Made by a program: the position numbers and the translations under genes. 64,000 bases of DNA from Rhodopseudomonas pentothenatexigens (GTDB lineage Bacteria > Pseudomonadota > Alphaproteobacteria > Rhizobiales > Xanthobacteraceae): positions 1-64,000 of the forward strand of contig NZ_UFQQ01000010.1 of NCBI RefSeq assembly GCF_900218015.1, given 5' to 3'. The notes under the pieces were generated by a model. That model was given only the letters and a program-made list of their open reading frames with translations. It had not been told where the DNA came from and searched no databases. This document shows positions 1-9,979 of this stretch, in pieces (the stretch's first letter is position 1; each line of letters begins with the position of its first letter).

Positions 1-7
1 GCAACAC

Positions 8-75
8 CGACAGAGGCGCCCGCACCGGGTTACGGCGAGATGATCGGCCGGGAATCTACCGAGCGGCCTCTGTCG
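8..75. other. Long-range inverted repeat, unknown role
   Basis: A perfect 10-base arm CGACAGAGGC at 8-17 is matched by its reverse complement GCCTCTGTCG at 66-75, enclosing about 48 bases that contain further GC-rich complementary runs. It could fold into a structured RNA or mark a repeat edge. It lies downstream of guaB at the left border and I can assign no known RNA family. Confidence 0.3.
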
Positions 76-153
76 TGCTGACTATGCACCAGCACATCGC
101 AGATACAGGAATCTCGCAGCTCGGGGCACCTCAGAGACGACGACAATCTCCAG

Positions 154-192
154 ATTCCGGGTTCGCGCGTTTCACGCGCGCCCCGGAATGAC
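154..192. repeat. REP-like palindrome (ATTCCGGG family)
   Basis: An imperfect palindrome whose arms are ATTCCGGGTTCGCGCG and CGCGCGCCCCGGAAT, followed by GAC. The same outer arms recur near 15.9, 17.3-17.5, 20.7-20.9 and 23.0-23.1 kb, always between genes. Here it lies just past the 3' end of guaB, where it could act as a transcript-end hairpin. Confidence 0.7.
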
Positions 193-241
193 TGTGGAGA
201 GGCGTTATTACGTGAAGAGGTCGTTACTTAAGTCAGTCGCC

Positions 242-1750
<1,509 letters not shown>

Positions 1751-1927
1751 TCAGCGGCGCCGAGGGCCGCGCTCGATTTTGCGGGGACGGGAGGCACGTT
1801 CGGCGCCGCTGGGGGGCGGCGCCGTCGAATCGAGCCCGTCGGTAGGGTTGGCGGTGGTCGATAGCACGCGGATATGACGAATCAAAGGGGCAAGGCCGAC
1901 AGCCCCGCCCCGCTCCCCAGACATTCC

Positions 1928-2593
1928 TCACTCGGCCGCCAATGGGCCGGAAATCAACGCAATTTCAGGGATTTCGCTGACGGCATCGCGGGCCGAGCGG
2001 AGCAACCGGCGGTCCGCTTCGGGTACCGTGGCGAGATCGCCGTCCTCAAAGAAGCCTATCGCCCGCAACGGCAGAGCGGGATCGCGGCCGAACATCTTCG
2101 AAAAGCCCGCCAACGACCGGGGCAACGACTCGCCCGACGCCAGCAACGCCGCGATGTCCCGATAATCCTTGGCTTCGGCCCGGTCCAAGATCGCCTTCAG
2201 CTTGGTTGCCAGCAAATCCTGGCGCGACGCGACCAGCATCACATGGTCAGCGGTCAGCAATGGCGGAGCGAGCCTGCCGAAGTTGAGGCCGCCGAAGAAC
2301 GCCAACTTGACCGCACCGGCCGGCATCGCCGCCCTGACCACCAGCGTATCCTTGGCTTCCTGGACGATGTCGGATTTGGGAAGTCGATCGAGGGCGGCGC
2401 CCACCTGATGCTTGTCGAGAGGCTCGGAACTGAAGAAGTCGAAATCGACCGAAACGCGATGGCCGAGATGCAGCGCGACCGCAGTCCCGCCGTACAGCAC
2501 GAAGTTTAGGCCGGAGCTGAATCCGAGCAGCGGCCAAATCTGTCGCTGGGCTTCCGGCAGCACCTCAAGGCACGGCTCAAACGTCTCCGGCAT
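1928..2593 (-). CDS. AbiEii/AbiGii-type nucleotidyltransferase, putative toxin
   Basis: A 221-residue protein with the DUF1814/AbiEii signature near residues 35-55: GGTAVALHLGHR followed by SVDFDFFS, the GG[T]-xn-DxD nucleotidyltransferase core. A C-terminal basic stretch (LLATKLKAILDRAEAKDYRD) matches the family's K-x-R-x-KD[YF]xD region. AbiEii-like enzymes are toxins of type IV toxin-antitoxin systems that modify RNA and mediate abortive phage infection; this subgroup is not characterised. The start overlaps the upstream small gene by 17 bases, so the two are translationally coupled. Family fold is seen in the sequence; a toxin role is inferred. Confidence 0.75.
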   Translation of the reverse strand: MPETFEPCLEVLPEAQRQIWPLLGFSSGLNFVLYGGTAVALHLGHRVSVDFDFFSSEPLDKHQVGAALDRLPKSDIVQEAKDTLVVRAAMPAGAVKLAFFGGLNFGRLAPPLLTADHVMLVASRQDLLATKLKAILDRAEAKDYRDIAALLASGESLPRSLAGFSKMFGRDPALPLRAIGFFEDGDLATVPEADRRLLRSARDAVSEIPEIALISGPLAAE

Positions 2594-2897
2594 CGAACTT
2601 TCTCTGCGGCGGGATGTCCGGGATCGACCGGCCGGTCGCCCGCTGCAAGCGGCCCCGCCAGAATTCCCAGGAGCGCGGATCGATCCAACCCGGCTGTGCC
2701 GCCAGCATCACCTCCACCAGCGCGTCGGAACCCAGCACAGTCTCCAGCCTCCGCACCTCATCGTAATTGGCGAAGCTCATCGCCTGAGCCAGGATGCGGG
2801 CCTCCGTGCGCGGCGCGGCGCCGATCGCCTCCCACCAGAAATACTTCCGCTCCAGCTCGGCCGCAAAATCAGGAGACATCCGAAGGGCGACGGTCAT
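2577..2897 (-). CDS. Small protein paired with the AbiEii-type gene, putative antitoxin
   Basis: A 106-residue soluble protein without a recognised fold: Trp-rich (YFWWEAIG, WEFWRGRL) and mostly helical by appearance. It lies directly upstream of the AbiEii-like gene and overlaps it by 17 bases. This two-gene order (small first gene, nucleotidyltransferase second) is seen in several proteobacterial genomes and suggests an antitoxin or specificity partner. It does not show the wHTH expected of classical AbiEi. No clear ribosome site precedes the ATG. The function is an inference from position only. Confidence 0.6.
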   Translation of the reverse strand: MTVALRMSPDFAAELERKYFWWEAIGAAPRTEARILAQAMSFANYDEVRRLETVLGSDALVEVMLAAQPGWIDPRSWEFWRGRLQRATGRSIPDIPPQRKFDAGDV

Positions 2898-2972
2898 TGC
2901 AGCAGACTAGCACGGAACCGCTGATTTTGCGACGATTCTCATTGCCCATGAGGCGCTTTGCCGACGGCGCGC

Positions 2973-3221
2973 TCAGCGCCGATAGCTTGGCGGGACGCCG
3001 TGTTCGCGAATGGCCTTGACAACCTCGCGGTGCATGCGTTTTTCGCGCTCCATCCGCACCGCGATCAGGGCGTGAAACGACGGGATCAGCAGCAGCGGCT
3101 GGAAGATCAGACCGAGCACGATGCATACCACCAGCAGCACGAGGTTGAACACCGCCGACAGCGGCTGGCCATTGAACAGCAGGCCGAGCGGCGGCAGGAA
3201 CGCGGCGAGCAGATAGATCAT
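2973..3221 (-). CDS. YqaE/Pmp3-like small membrane protein
   Basis: An 82-residue protein with two adjacent hydrophobic segments: MIYLLAAFLPPLGLLFNG (residues 1-18) and a second spanning about 22-50, then a basic amphipathic tail rich in Arg, Glu and His. The LAxFLPPLGLLFNG pattern resembles the Pmp3/YqaE proteolipid family, which affects membrane potential and stress tolerance in yeast and bacteria. The reading frame is open further upstream, but the ATG at 3221 has a GGAGA ribosome site and begins exactly at the membrane segment, so it is preferred. It is monocistronic and divergent from the MFS transporter. Confidence 0.7.
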   Translation of the reverse strand: MIYLLAAFLPPLGLLFNGQPLSAVFNLVLLVVCIVLGLIFQPLLLIPSFHALIAVRMEREKRMHREVVKAIREHGVPPSYRR

Positions 3222-3412
3222 CGGCCAGTCTCCGTTGCGGGACCAAACCCGGTGCCGCTCACAGTCACTACCGACGGCTCCACGCGAGCACATTCCGCTA
3301 AGAGGAACATACGCCGGTCACGGAGGATTTAAGTATCGGCGCAAGCTCCGCAATAGCCGGCGCCGCGACACGGTGCTACAGCGCGGGCGCCCTCCTCTCG
3401 CCGAATTCTCCC

Positions 3413-4885
3413 ATGAACAAAGACCGAGTCATCCCGCTGATCGTGGCCGCCGCGCTGTTCATGGAGAACATGGACGCCACCGTGATCGCGACCTCGCTGC
3501 CGGCGATCGCCGCCGATATCGGCACCTCGCCGCTGACGTTGAAGCTGGCGATCACCTCATATCTGCTGTCGCTCGCGGTGTTCATTCCAGCCTCGGGCTG
3601 GACCGCCGACCGGTTCGGCGCCCGCACCGTGTTCTCGATCGCGATCGCGGTGTTCATGGTCGGCTCGATCGGCTGCGCATTGTCGAGCTCAATCACCGAT
3701 TTCGTCATCGCCCGAATTGTCCAGGGCATAGGCGGCGCAATGATGACTCCTGTTGGGCGGTTGGTCCTGCTGCGCTCGATCGACAAGAGCGCGCTGGTCG
3801 GGGCGATGGCCTGGGTCACGGTCCCGGCGCTGATCGGCCCGGTGATCGGCCCGCCGCTCGGCGGCTTCATCACCACGTATTTCTCCTGGCATTGGATCTT
3901 CCTGATCAACATCCCGATCGGACTGATCGGTATCGCGATGGCGCTGCGCTACATCGATCCGATCCGCAGCGACCATCTTGAGAAGTTCGACCTGTGGGGG
4001 CTGGTGCTGGCCGGGATCGGCGTCGCCGGCATCGCCTTCGGGCTGTCGGTCGCCGGTCTGAACCTGCTGCCGTGGACGGTGGTGGTGGCGCTGATCGGCG
4101 TCGGCGCGATCGCGATGACGCTGTACGTGTTCCATGCGCGCCGGGTGGCGGCGCCGGTGCTGGACTTCTCGCTACTGCGGCTGACGACGCTGCGCTCCAG
4201 CCTGGTCGGGGGCTTCCTGTTCCGGCTCGGCATCGGCGCGCTGCCGTTCCTGCTGCCGCTATTGATGCAGATCGGCTTCGGCCTGTCGCCGTTTCACTCC
4301 GGTCTGGTCACCTTCGCCTCCGCGGTCGGTGCGATCGGCATGAAGACACTGGCGGCGCGCATCATCCGCACCTTCGGCTTCCGCAACATCATGACGGTGA
4401 ACGCCGTGGTCAGCTCGGTGTTTCTTGCCGCCTGCGCGCTGTTCACCCCGGGTACGCCGCTGCTGCTGATCATGATCATCCTGGTGGTCGGCGGCTTCTT
4501 CCGCTCGCTGCAATTCACCGCGATCAACACCGTGGCCTATGCCGAGGTCGAGCAGGCGCAGATGAGCCGGGCGACCACGCTGGTCAGCGTCGGCCAGCAG
4601 CTTGCGATCTCCGCCGGCGTCGCGATCGGCGCATTCTCGGTAGAGGCAACAATGGCGCTGCGCGGCGTCACCGATCTGAGCGCTGACGACTTCGGGCCGG
4701 CCTTCGTCGTCGTCGCGGTCCTGGCGGCATTGTCGTCGTACTTCTTCTGGCAAATGCCGGACGATGCCGGCCACGAGATCTCAGGCTGCAAGGCGATCGC
4801 AATCGCCAGCAAGAAGGGCGTCGCGTCGGCGGCCACCAAAGCGGCGTCGGAGGAAACGCAGGACGCGCGCGATCAGCGGCTCTGA
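3413..4885 (+). CDS. MFS transporter, DHA2 (EmrB/QacA-type) drug exporter
   Basis: A 490-residue polytopic inner-membrane protein. The N-terminal helix ends in the DHA2 hallmark motif (ENMDATVIATSLPAIA, near residues 18-33), followed by motif A (GWTADRFGARTVF) in the loop after helix 2 and the antiporter motif C-like GPVIGPPLGGFI after helix 5. Family members use the proton gradient to expel amphipathic drugs or metabolites, often with a membrane-fusion partner, which is absent here. The C-terminal cytosolic tail is Ala/Lys rich. The gene stands alone, convergent with a small zinc-ribbon gene. The substrate cannot be read from sequence. Confidence 0.9.
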   Translation: MNKDRVIPLIVAAALFMENMDATVIATSLPAIAADIGTSPLTLKLAITSYLLSLAVFIPASGWTADRFGARTVFSIAIAVFMVGSIGCALSSSITDFVIARIVQGIGGAMMTPVGRLVLLRSIDKSALVGAMAWVTVPALIGPVIGPPLGGFITTYFSWHWIFLINIPIGLIGIAMALRYIDPIRSDHLEKFDLWGLVLAGIGVAGIAFGLSVAGLNLLPWTVVVALIGVGAIAMTLYVFHARRVAAPVLDFSLLRLTTLRSSLVGGFLFRLGIGALPFLLPLLMQIGFGLSPFHSGLVTFASAVGAIGMKTLAARIIRTFGFRNIMTVNAVVSSVFLAACALFTPGTPLLLIMIILVVGGFFRSLQFTAINTVAYAEVEQAQMSRATTLVSVGQQLAISAGVAIGAFSVEATMALRGVTDLSADDFGPAFVVVAVLAALSSYFFWQMPDDAGHEISGCKAIAIASKKGVASAATKAASEETQDARDQRL

Positions 4886-4912
4886 ACCGCCCGTCTTCCG
4901 CCCGGCGCGGCC

Positions 4913-5089
4913 TCAGCCGAAATTTCCGCCCTGCTCGGGGGGATGGCTGTGGCGAACCGCCAGCCGGAGCGTGTCGTTGCAGATCGGACAGCGATAATGC
5001 GGCACATCGAACGATGCGTTGGCGTGCTCGATCTCGACCAGTTCCCGATCGACGCCGCAGGCTCGGCACATCGGTGTAGGAATCTCCAT
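4913..5089 (-). CDS. 58-residue zinc-ribbon-like protein
   Basis: A very short gene. Its product starts MEIPTPMCRACG and contains two knuckles, CRAC (C8, C11) and CPIC (C34, C37), spaced 22 residues apart, as in a zinc ribbon. A strong GGGGAG ribosome site sits 4 bases before the ATG at 5089. The tail is His/Pro/Gly rich. Such mini-ribbons can bind metal, RNA or a larger protein partner; none is identifiable. It converges with the MFS gene (28-base gap). Coding is supported by the paired CxxC motifs and the ribosome site. Confidence 0.65.
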   Translation of the reverse strand: MEIPTPMCRACGVDRELVEIEHANASFDVPHYRCPICNDTLRLAVRHSHPPEQGGNFG

Positions 5090-5254
5090 TGGTCTCCCCG
5101 AGTCGCCCGATGGATGCTGATCAGCCTATGGGAATTACGAGGAAGCGCTCTGTAGAAAGCTACCTTGAGCAACAATTCACCAGATGAATTCGCCGCTCGA
5201 GCCGCAACTAATTAGCGCTCTCGTTGTGCGAGCGGTCGATGATGCGAACGGCAA

Positions 5255-5968
5255 TCACCCCGGCTCGCCAGCCGCCGCTTCATTCCGAGCGGCCCCGCCG
5301 CGAAATCCGGTCGCCAACAGATAGCGCTCGGACGAATCCTTGCGGCTCGCGGCCGGCTTGACGTGCTTGACGCTGGCATAGTCGCGCTTCAACTCGGCCA
5401 TCAGCGACGCATCGGCGCCGCTCTGGAACACCTTGGCGAGGAACGCGCCGCCCGGCTTCAGCACTTCGGCCGCGAACATCGCCGCGGTCTCGACCAGCCC
5501 GACGATGCGGAGCTGATCGGTCTTGCGATGGCCGGTGGTGTTTGCGGCCATGTCGCTCATCACCAGATCGGCGCCGCCGCCGAGCATGGCGCGCAGCCGG
5601 TCCGGCGCCGACGGGTCGAGGAAGTCGAGCTGCGCGAAGGTGACGCCGGGCACCTCGCCCATCTCCAGAAGATCGATCGCCACCACCTTGCCGCGGCCGT
5701 CGGCGGCGCCGACCTTCTTGGCGGCGACCTGGCTCCAGCCGCCGGGGGCGGCGCCGAGGTCGACCACCGCCATGCCGGGCTTGAGCAGCCGGAACTTGTC
5801 GTCGATCTCGGTCAGCTTGTAGGCGGCGCGTGAGCGGTAGCCGTCACGCTTGGCCTGGGCCACGTACGGATCGTTGAGCTGGCGCTCCAGCCATAGCTTG
5901 GACGACAGCTTCATACGGCCGCCGCTCTTGACGGTGACGCGCATTCGTCCGGTGGTGTCCTTGGCCAT
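5255..5968 (-). CDS. rlmE: 23S rRNA 2'-O-methyltransferase RlmE (FtsJ/RrmJ)
   Basis: A 237-residue SAM-dependent enzyme that methylates the 2'-OH of U2552 in the A-loop of 23S rRNA, a late step of large-subunit assembly. Visible motifs are RSRAAYKL with the catalytic Lys near residue 51, the SAM loop VVDLGAAPGGWSQ (68-80), SDMAANTTG with the catalytic Asp, FLAKVFQS with the second Lys, and SERYLLATGF with the Glu, completing the K-D-K-E tetrad. A lysine/arginine-rich N-terminus likely binds RNA. It follows the Ppx/GppA gene by 72 bases on the same strand, a pairing common in Rhizobiales, and is probably co-transcribed. Confidence 0.95.
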   Translation of the reverse strand: MAKDTTGRMRVTVKSGGRMKLSSKLWLERQLNDPYVAQAKRDGYRSRAAYKLTEIDDKFRLLKPGMAVVDLGAAPGGWSQVAAKKVGAADGRGKVVAIDLLEMGEVPGVTFAQLDFLDPSAPDRLRAMLGGGADLVMSDMAANTTGHRKTDQLRIVGLVETAAMFAAEVLKPGGAFLAKVFQSGADASLMAELKRDYASVKHVKPAASRKDSSERYLLATGFRGGAARNEAAAGEPG

Positions 5969-6040
5969 GGCTTCGCTTGCGATCGAGGGATAAGGCCGCT
6001 GCTTAGCAGACGGGCGCGGAAAAACCAGTGCGGAACCGCC

Positions 6041-7108
6041 CTACGCGGCGCCCAGCACGCCGTCTTCGCGCATCATCTCGACCAGCATCCCCTCGCGCAG
6101 GCCGCGATCGGCGACCCGTAGCCGCGGCATCGGAAACGCCGCGCGCACCGCATCGAGGATGGCGCAGCCGGCGAGCACCAGATCGGCGCGTTCGTTACCG
6201 ATGCACTGGTTATGGGCACGGTCGTGATAACTCATGCTGCGCAGCTTCTCGACCGTGGCGGTGAGTTCGGCGTCACTCATCCAGATGCCGTCGACCCGCC
6301 GCCGATCGTAGCGGATCAGATCGAGATACAGCCCCGCCAGCGTCGTCACCGTGCCCGAGGTGCCGAGCAGGTGCATCCGGCCGAGATCGCCGCCGTGCTG
6401 CGCCGCGAACGGCGCGACGTGCTTGGCGACCTCGGCGACCATCGACGTGTAGGTCTCCGGCGTCACCACCTTACCGCCGAACGCCTCGGCCAGCGTCACC
6501 ACGCCGAGCGGCACCGACATCCACGCCTGAATTCGCGGCGGCACGTCCGGCCGCTCCGGATCACGTGCAATCCGTACCAACTCGCTGGAACCGCCGCCGA
6601 TGTCGAACAGGATCGCGCCGCGGCCGCTCGGATCGAGCAGCGGCGAGCAGCCGGTCGCGGCAAGCCGCGCCTCGGTCTCGCGATCGATGATCTCCAGCCG
6701 GATGCCAGTGGCGCGCGCGACCCTGTCACAAAACTCGTCGGCATTGCTGGCGGCGCGGCAGGCCTCGGTCGCGATCAGCCGCTGCCGCTTGGCTTTGCGG
6801 GCATCGATCTTGTCGCGGCACACCGCCAGCGCCGAAATCGCCCGCCCGATCGCCGCCTCGCTGATCCGGCCGGTGGTGGCGACGCCCTCCCCGAGCCGGA
6901 TGATCCGCGAGAACGAGTCGACCACGCGAAAGCCGTCGCCCGCCGGCCGCGCGATCAGCAGCCGGCAGTTGTTGGTGCCGAGGTCGAGCGCAGCGTAGAC
7001 GCCGTCGCCGTGCGGCGCAGTGGCGTGCTCCTCCTCGGCGATCGCAACGATCACGTGCGGATCCTCCCCCGGCAGCGAGCCCGGGCGAAGCCGCGTTTCG
7101 TCGTCCAT
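6041..7108 (-). CDS. ppx: Ppx/GppA family phosphatase
   Basis: An exopolyphosphatase / pppGpp phosphohydrolase family member of the ASKHA fold. Motifs: YAALDLGTNNCRLLIA (phosphate-1 loop), FDIGGGSSELV (phosphate-2) and LGTSGTVTTLAG near the C-terminal half. At about 355 residues it is the short alphaproteobacterial form without the C-terminal HD domain, so polyphosphate versus pppGpp specificity is uncertain. The open frame extends to an ATG at 7156, but that extension (MMITTPAVHGRG) looks non-coding; ATG 7108 is preferred with moderate certainty. It is the first gene of an operon with rlmE. Confidence 0.9.
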   Translation of the reverse strand: MDDETRLRPGSLPGEDPHVIVAIAEEEHATAPHGDGVYAALDLGTNNCRLLIARPAGDGFRVVDSFSRIIRLGEGVATTGRISEAAIGRAISALAVCRDKIDARKAKRQRLIATEACRAASNADEFCDRVARATGIRLEIIDRETEARLAATGCSPLLDPSGRGAILFDIGGGSSELVRIARDPERPDVPPRIQAWMSVPLGVVTLAEAFGGKVVTPETYTSMVAEVAKHVAPFAAQHGGDLGRMHLLGTSGTVTTLAGLYLDLIRYDRRRVDGIWMSDAELTATVEKLRSMSYHDRAHNQCIGNERADLVLAGCAILDAVRAAFPMPRLRVADRGLREGMLVEMMREDGVLGAA

Positions 7109-7285
7109 CAAACTCGTCTTTCCGCGGCCGTGCACGGCCGGCGTCGTAATCATCATTCACGGAAAGTTTAGCAGCGCACCGCCACGGCGCAACCCACCTG
7201 CGGGCGAAGCATGCGGTTTCGTGCGTTGTCGCGTGCTGGCGGCTGCGTTATCCCTAAGCACTATCAGCACTGACATCCCCGCGCA

Positions 7286-7310
7286 AAAAAGCCGCCTCAC
7301 GCGGCTTTTT
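7286..7310. terminator. Symmetric intrinsic terminator between divergent genes
   Basis: AAAAAGCCGC, a 5-base loop CTCAC, then GCGGCTTTTT: a perfect 10-bp stem with A and T tracts on both sides, able to stop transcription in either direction. It lies between divergent ppx and the CoxL-type gene, so it is not at the end of a recognised gene. A possible promoter (TTGTCG at 7226, TATCCC at 7249, 17-base spacer) upstream suggests a short RNA or an attenuated leader. Confidence 0.6.
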
Positions 7311-7347
7311 CACGTCCCGCACGCCTCCCAAGCCGGAAATCAGCCTC

Positions 7348-9735
7348 ATGCAGGATCGTCCCGCCAACGCGTCGCTCGACACCTCCCTCGCGCTGCACAA
7401 ATTCGGCGTCGGCCAGCCGGTCCGGCGCAAAGAGGACGAAACCCTGCTGCGCGGCAAGGGCCGCTACACCGACGACTGCAACCTGCCGGGCCAATTCTAC
7501 GCCGTGATGGTGCGCAGCCCGCACCCGCACGGGATCATCCGCGGCATCGGCACCGAGGCCGCCAAGGCGATGCCGGGCGTCTGCGCGATCTACACCGGCG
7601 CCGACCTCACTGCGGCCGGCTACGCGCCGTTCAGCTCCGGCTTGCCGCTGAAAAGCCGCGACGGCACGCCGCTGAAGCAGACCCATCACGGCGCGCTGGC
7701 CACCGACAAGGTGCGCTTCGTCGGCGATCCGGTCGCGTGCGTCATCGCCAAAACGCTGGCGCAGGCGCGCGATGCCGCCGAAGCGGTCGAGCTCGACATC
7801 GAGCCGCTGCCGGCCGTCACCGACGCGGAAGCCGCGCTGCAGCCCGGCGCGCCGCAACTCTACGATCATATCGAGAATAACGTCGCGCTCGACTATCACT
7901 TCGGCGACACCGCAGCCGTGAACGCAGCCTTCGCCGCGGCCGCGCATGTCACTACGCTGGATATCGAGAACACCCGCGTCGCTGCGGTGCCGATGGAGCC
8001 GCGTGTCGGGCTCGCTTCCTACGATCAGCAGAACGGCCGCTACACCATCCAGCTGCCGACCCAGGGCGTCTCCGGCAACCGCAACACGCTCGCCAAGCTG
8101 CTCGGCGTGGCGGCCGACAAGGTGCGGGTGCTGACCGGCCAGGTCGGCGGCTCGTTCGGGATGAAGAACATCTCCTATCCGGAGTACATCTGCATCCTGC
8201 ACGCCGCGAAAGCGCTCGGCCGTCCGGTGAAATGGACCGACGAGCGCTCGACCAGTTTCCTGTCCGACAGCCAGGGCCGCGGCCAGCAGATCCGCGCCGA
8301 ACTGGCGCTGGATGCCGGCGGCCGTTTTCTCGCGATCCGGCTGTCCGGCACCGGCAATCTCGGTGCCCAGATCACCGGCGTCGCGCCGCTGCCGCTGTCG
8401 CTCAACACCGGCAAGAACATCGGCAGCGTGTATCGCACGCCGCTGCTTGCCGTCGACATCAAATGCGTCGTCACCAACGTCACGCTGATGGGCGCGTATC
8501 GCGGTGCCGGCCGGCCCGAGGCCAACTACTTCCTGGAGCGGCTGATCGATCGCGCCGCCGACGAGATGGGAATCGACCGCCTTACCCTGCGCAAGCGCAA
8601 CTTCATCAAGCCGACGCAGATGCCGTTCACCGCCTGCTCCGGCGTCACCTACGACAGCGGCGATTTCGCCGGCGTATTCGGGCAGGCGCTGGAACTGTCC
8701 GACTATGACGGCTTCACCAAGCGCAAGAAGGAGGCGCGCAAGTCCGGCAAGCTGCGCGGCATTGCGGTCGGCTCGTATCTGGAAGTCACGGCCCCGCCGA
8801 GCGCCGAACTCGGCAAGATCGTGTTCGAAAAAGACGGCACGGTGCGGCTGATCACCGGCACGCTCGACTACGGCCAGGGCCACGCCACGCCGTTCGCGCA
8901 GGTGCTGAGCACTTTTCTCGGCGTGCCGTTCGAGCGGATCCGGCTCGAACAGGGCGACAGCGACGTCGTGCACACCGGCAACGGCACCGGCGGATCGCGC
9001 TCGATCACCGCGAGCGGCATGGCGATCGTCGAGGCGTCGCAGAAGGTGATCGCCAAGGGCAAGATCGCCGCCGCGCATCTGCTTGAGACCGCCGAAGCCG
9101 ACATTGAATTCGAGGGTGGCCGCTTCACCGTCGCCGGCACCGACCGCAGCATCGGCATCATGGATCTGGCGCAGCGGCTGCGCGGCGCCGACCTGCCGGA
9201 CGGCGTGCCGGGCTCGCTCGACGTCGACCACACCGCCGACGGCGCCCCCTCCGCCTTCCCCAATGGCTGCCACGTCGCCGAGGTCGAGATCGATCCGGAC
9301 ACCGGAACCACCCGCGTGGTGCGCTATACCGCGGTCAACGATTTCGGCACCATCGTCAATCCGATGATCGTCGCCGGCCAATTGCATGGCGGCGTCGCGC
9401 AGGGCATCGGTCAGGCGCTGATGGAGAAGGTCTCGTACAACGCCGACGGCCAGCCGATCACCGGCTCGCTGCAGGACTACGCACTGCCGCGCGCGGAAGA
9501 CATCCCGCTGATGACGGTCGGCGATCACCCGGTGCCGGCCAAGACCAATCCGCTCGGCACCAAGGGCTGCGGCGAGGCCGGCTGCGCCGGCTCGCTCGCC
9601 ACCATCGTCAACGCCGCGCTCGACGCGCTGAAGGATTACGACGTGACGACCCTCGACATGCCGCTGACGCCAGAGAAGGTGTGGCGGGCGATCCATGAGG
9701 CGAAGACGAAGACGGCGGCTCGACGCGTCGCGTGA
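7348..9735 (+). CDS. Xanthine dehydrogenase/CoxL family molybdopterin-binding subunit
   Basis: A 795-residue large catalytic subunit of a molybdenum hydroxylase. It begins with the family motif VGQPVRRKEDETLLRGKGRY; the active-site loop reads AYRGAGR, the form II signature, not the AYXCSFR of true CO dehydrogenase; and GTKGCGEAG near the C-terminus carries the catalytic Glu. Such subunits normally pair with FAD (CoxM) and 2Fe-2S (CoxS) subunits that pass electrons onward; neither is encoded nearby, so it either uses partners made elsewhere or works in an unusual complex. The substrate is probably an aldehyde or N-heterocycle. It is a single-gene unit with a terminator in its leader and repeats downstream. 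Confidence 0.9.
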   Translation: MQDRPANASLDTSLALHKFGVGQPVRRKEDETLLRGKGRYTDDCNLPGQFYAVMVRSPHPHGIIRGIGTEAAKAMPGVCAIYTGADLTAAGYAPFSSGLPLKSRDGTPLKQTHHGALATDKVRFVGDPVACVIAKTLAQARDAAEAVELDIEPLPAVTDAEAALQPGAPQLYDHIENNVALDYHFGDTAAVNAAFAAAAHVTTLDIENTRVAAVPMEPRVGLASYDQQNGRYTIQLPTQGVSGNRNTLAKLLGVAADKVRVLTGQVGGSFGMKNISYPEYICILHAAKALGRPVKWTDERSTSFLSDSQGRGQQIRAELALDAGGRFLAIRLSGTGNLGAQITGVAPLPLSLNTGKNIGSVYRTPLLAVDIKCVVTNVTLMGAYRGAGRPEANYFLERLIDRAADEMGIDRLTLRKRNFIKPTQMPFTACSGVTYDSGDFAGVFGQALELSDYDGFTKRKKEARKSGKLRGIAVGSYLEVTAPPSAELGKIVFEKDGTVRLITGTLDYGQGHATPFAQVLSTFLGVPFERIRLEQGDSDVVHTGNGTGGSRSITASGMAIVEASQKVIAKGKIAAAHLLETAEADIEFEGGRFTVAGTDRSIGIMDLAQRLRGADLPDGVPGSLDVDHTADGAPSAFPNGCHVAEVEIDPDTGTTRVVRYTAVNDFGTIVNPMIVAGQLHGGVAQGIGQALMEKVSYNADGQPITGSLQDYALPRAEDIPLMTVGDHPVPAKTNPLGTKGCGEAGCAGSLATIVNAALDALKDYDVTTLDMPLTPEKVWRAIHEAKTKTAARRVA

Positions 9736-9817
9736 GGAGCTGATGCCGCTACGCGTAGCAGCCGTCGCAACAACCAAACAGCTGAGCATCTACGCAACCC
9801 GCTGCTCCAAGCACAAC

Positions 9818-9952
9818 GTCATCGCCCGGCTCGTCCGGGCGACCCAGTATCCCAGAGCGCGCGAGATCTTGGTGAGCAGCGCAAGCCGCACCCGCCCTGA
9901 TTCACATCCTCGTCCCGGGATACTGGATCCCCCGCATGCGCGGGGGATGACG
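9818..9952. repeat. Paired palindromic repeat (CGTCATCGCCCGG / CCCCCGC..GGATGACG family)
   Basis: Two hairpins facing each other: CGCCCGGCTCGTCCGGGCG with CCAGTAT on one side, and ATACTGG with CCCCCGCATGCGCGGGGG on the other. The whole is bounded by GTCAT and ATGAC. A near copy in opposite orientation sits at 20926-21028. It lies between the convergent ends of the CoxL-type gene and the binding-protein gene. Confidence 0.75.
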
Positions 9953-9979
9953 GTGCTCTTCGTGGTACCGGGCTTCGCC

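Noticed and set aside
7348-9735. Carbon monoxide dehydrogenase CoxL
   Set aside because: The active-site loop is AYRGAGR, not the AYXCSFR of form I, and CoxM/CoxS are absent.
7297-9789. An 830-codon open frame on the minus strand opposite the CoxL-type gene
   Set aside because: It is the antisense shadow of a gene with full family motifs. GC-rich codon bias makes long antisense frames common, and its product has no recognisable domain and is Arg/Asp/Gly/Val rich.
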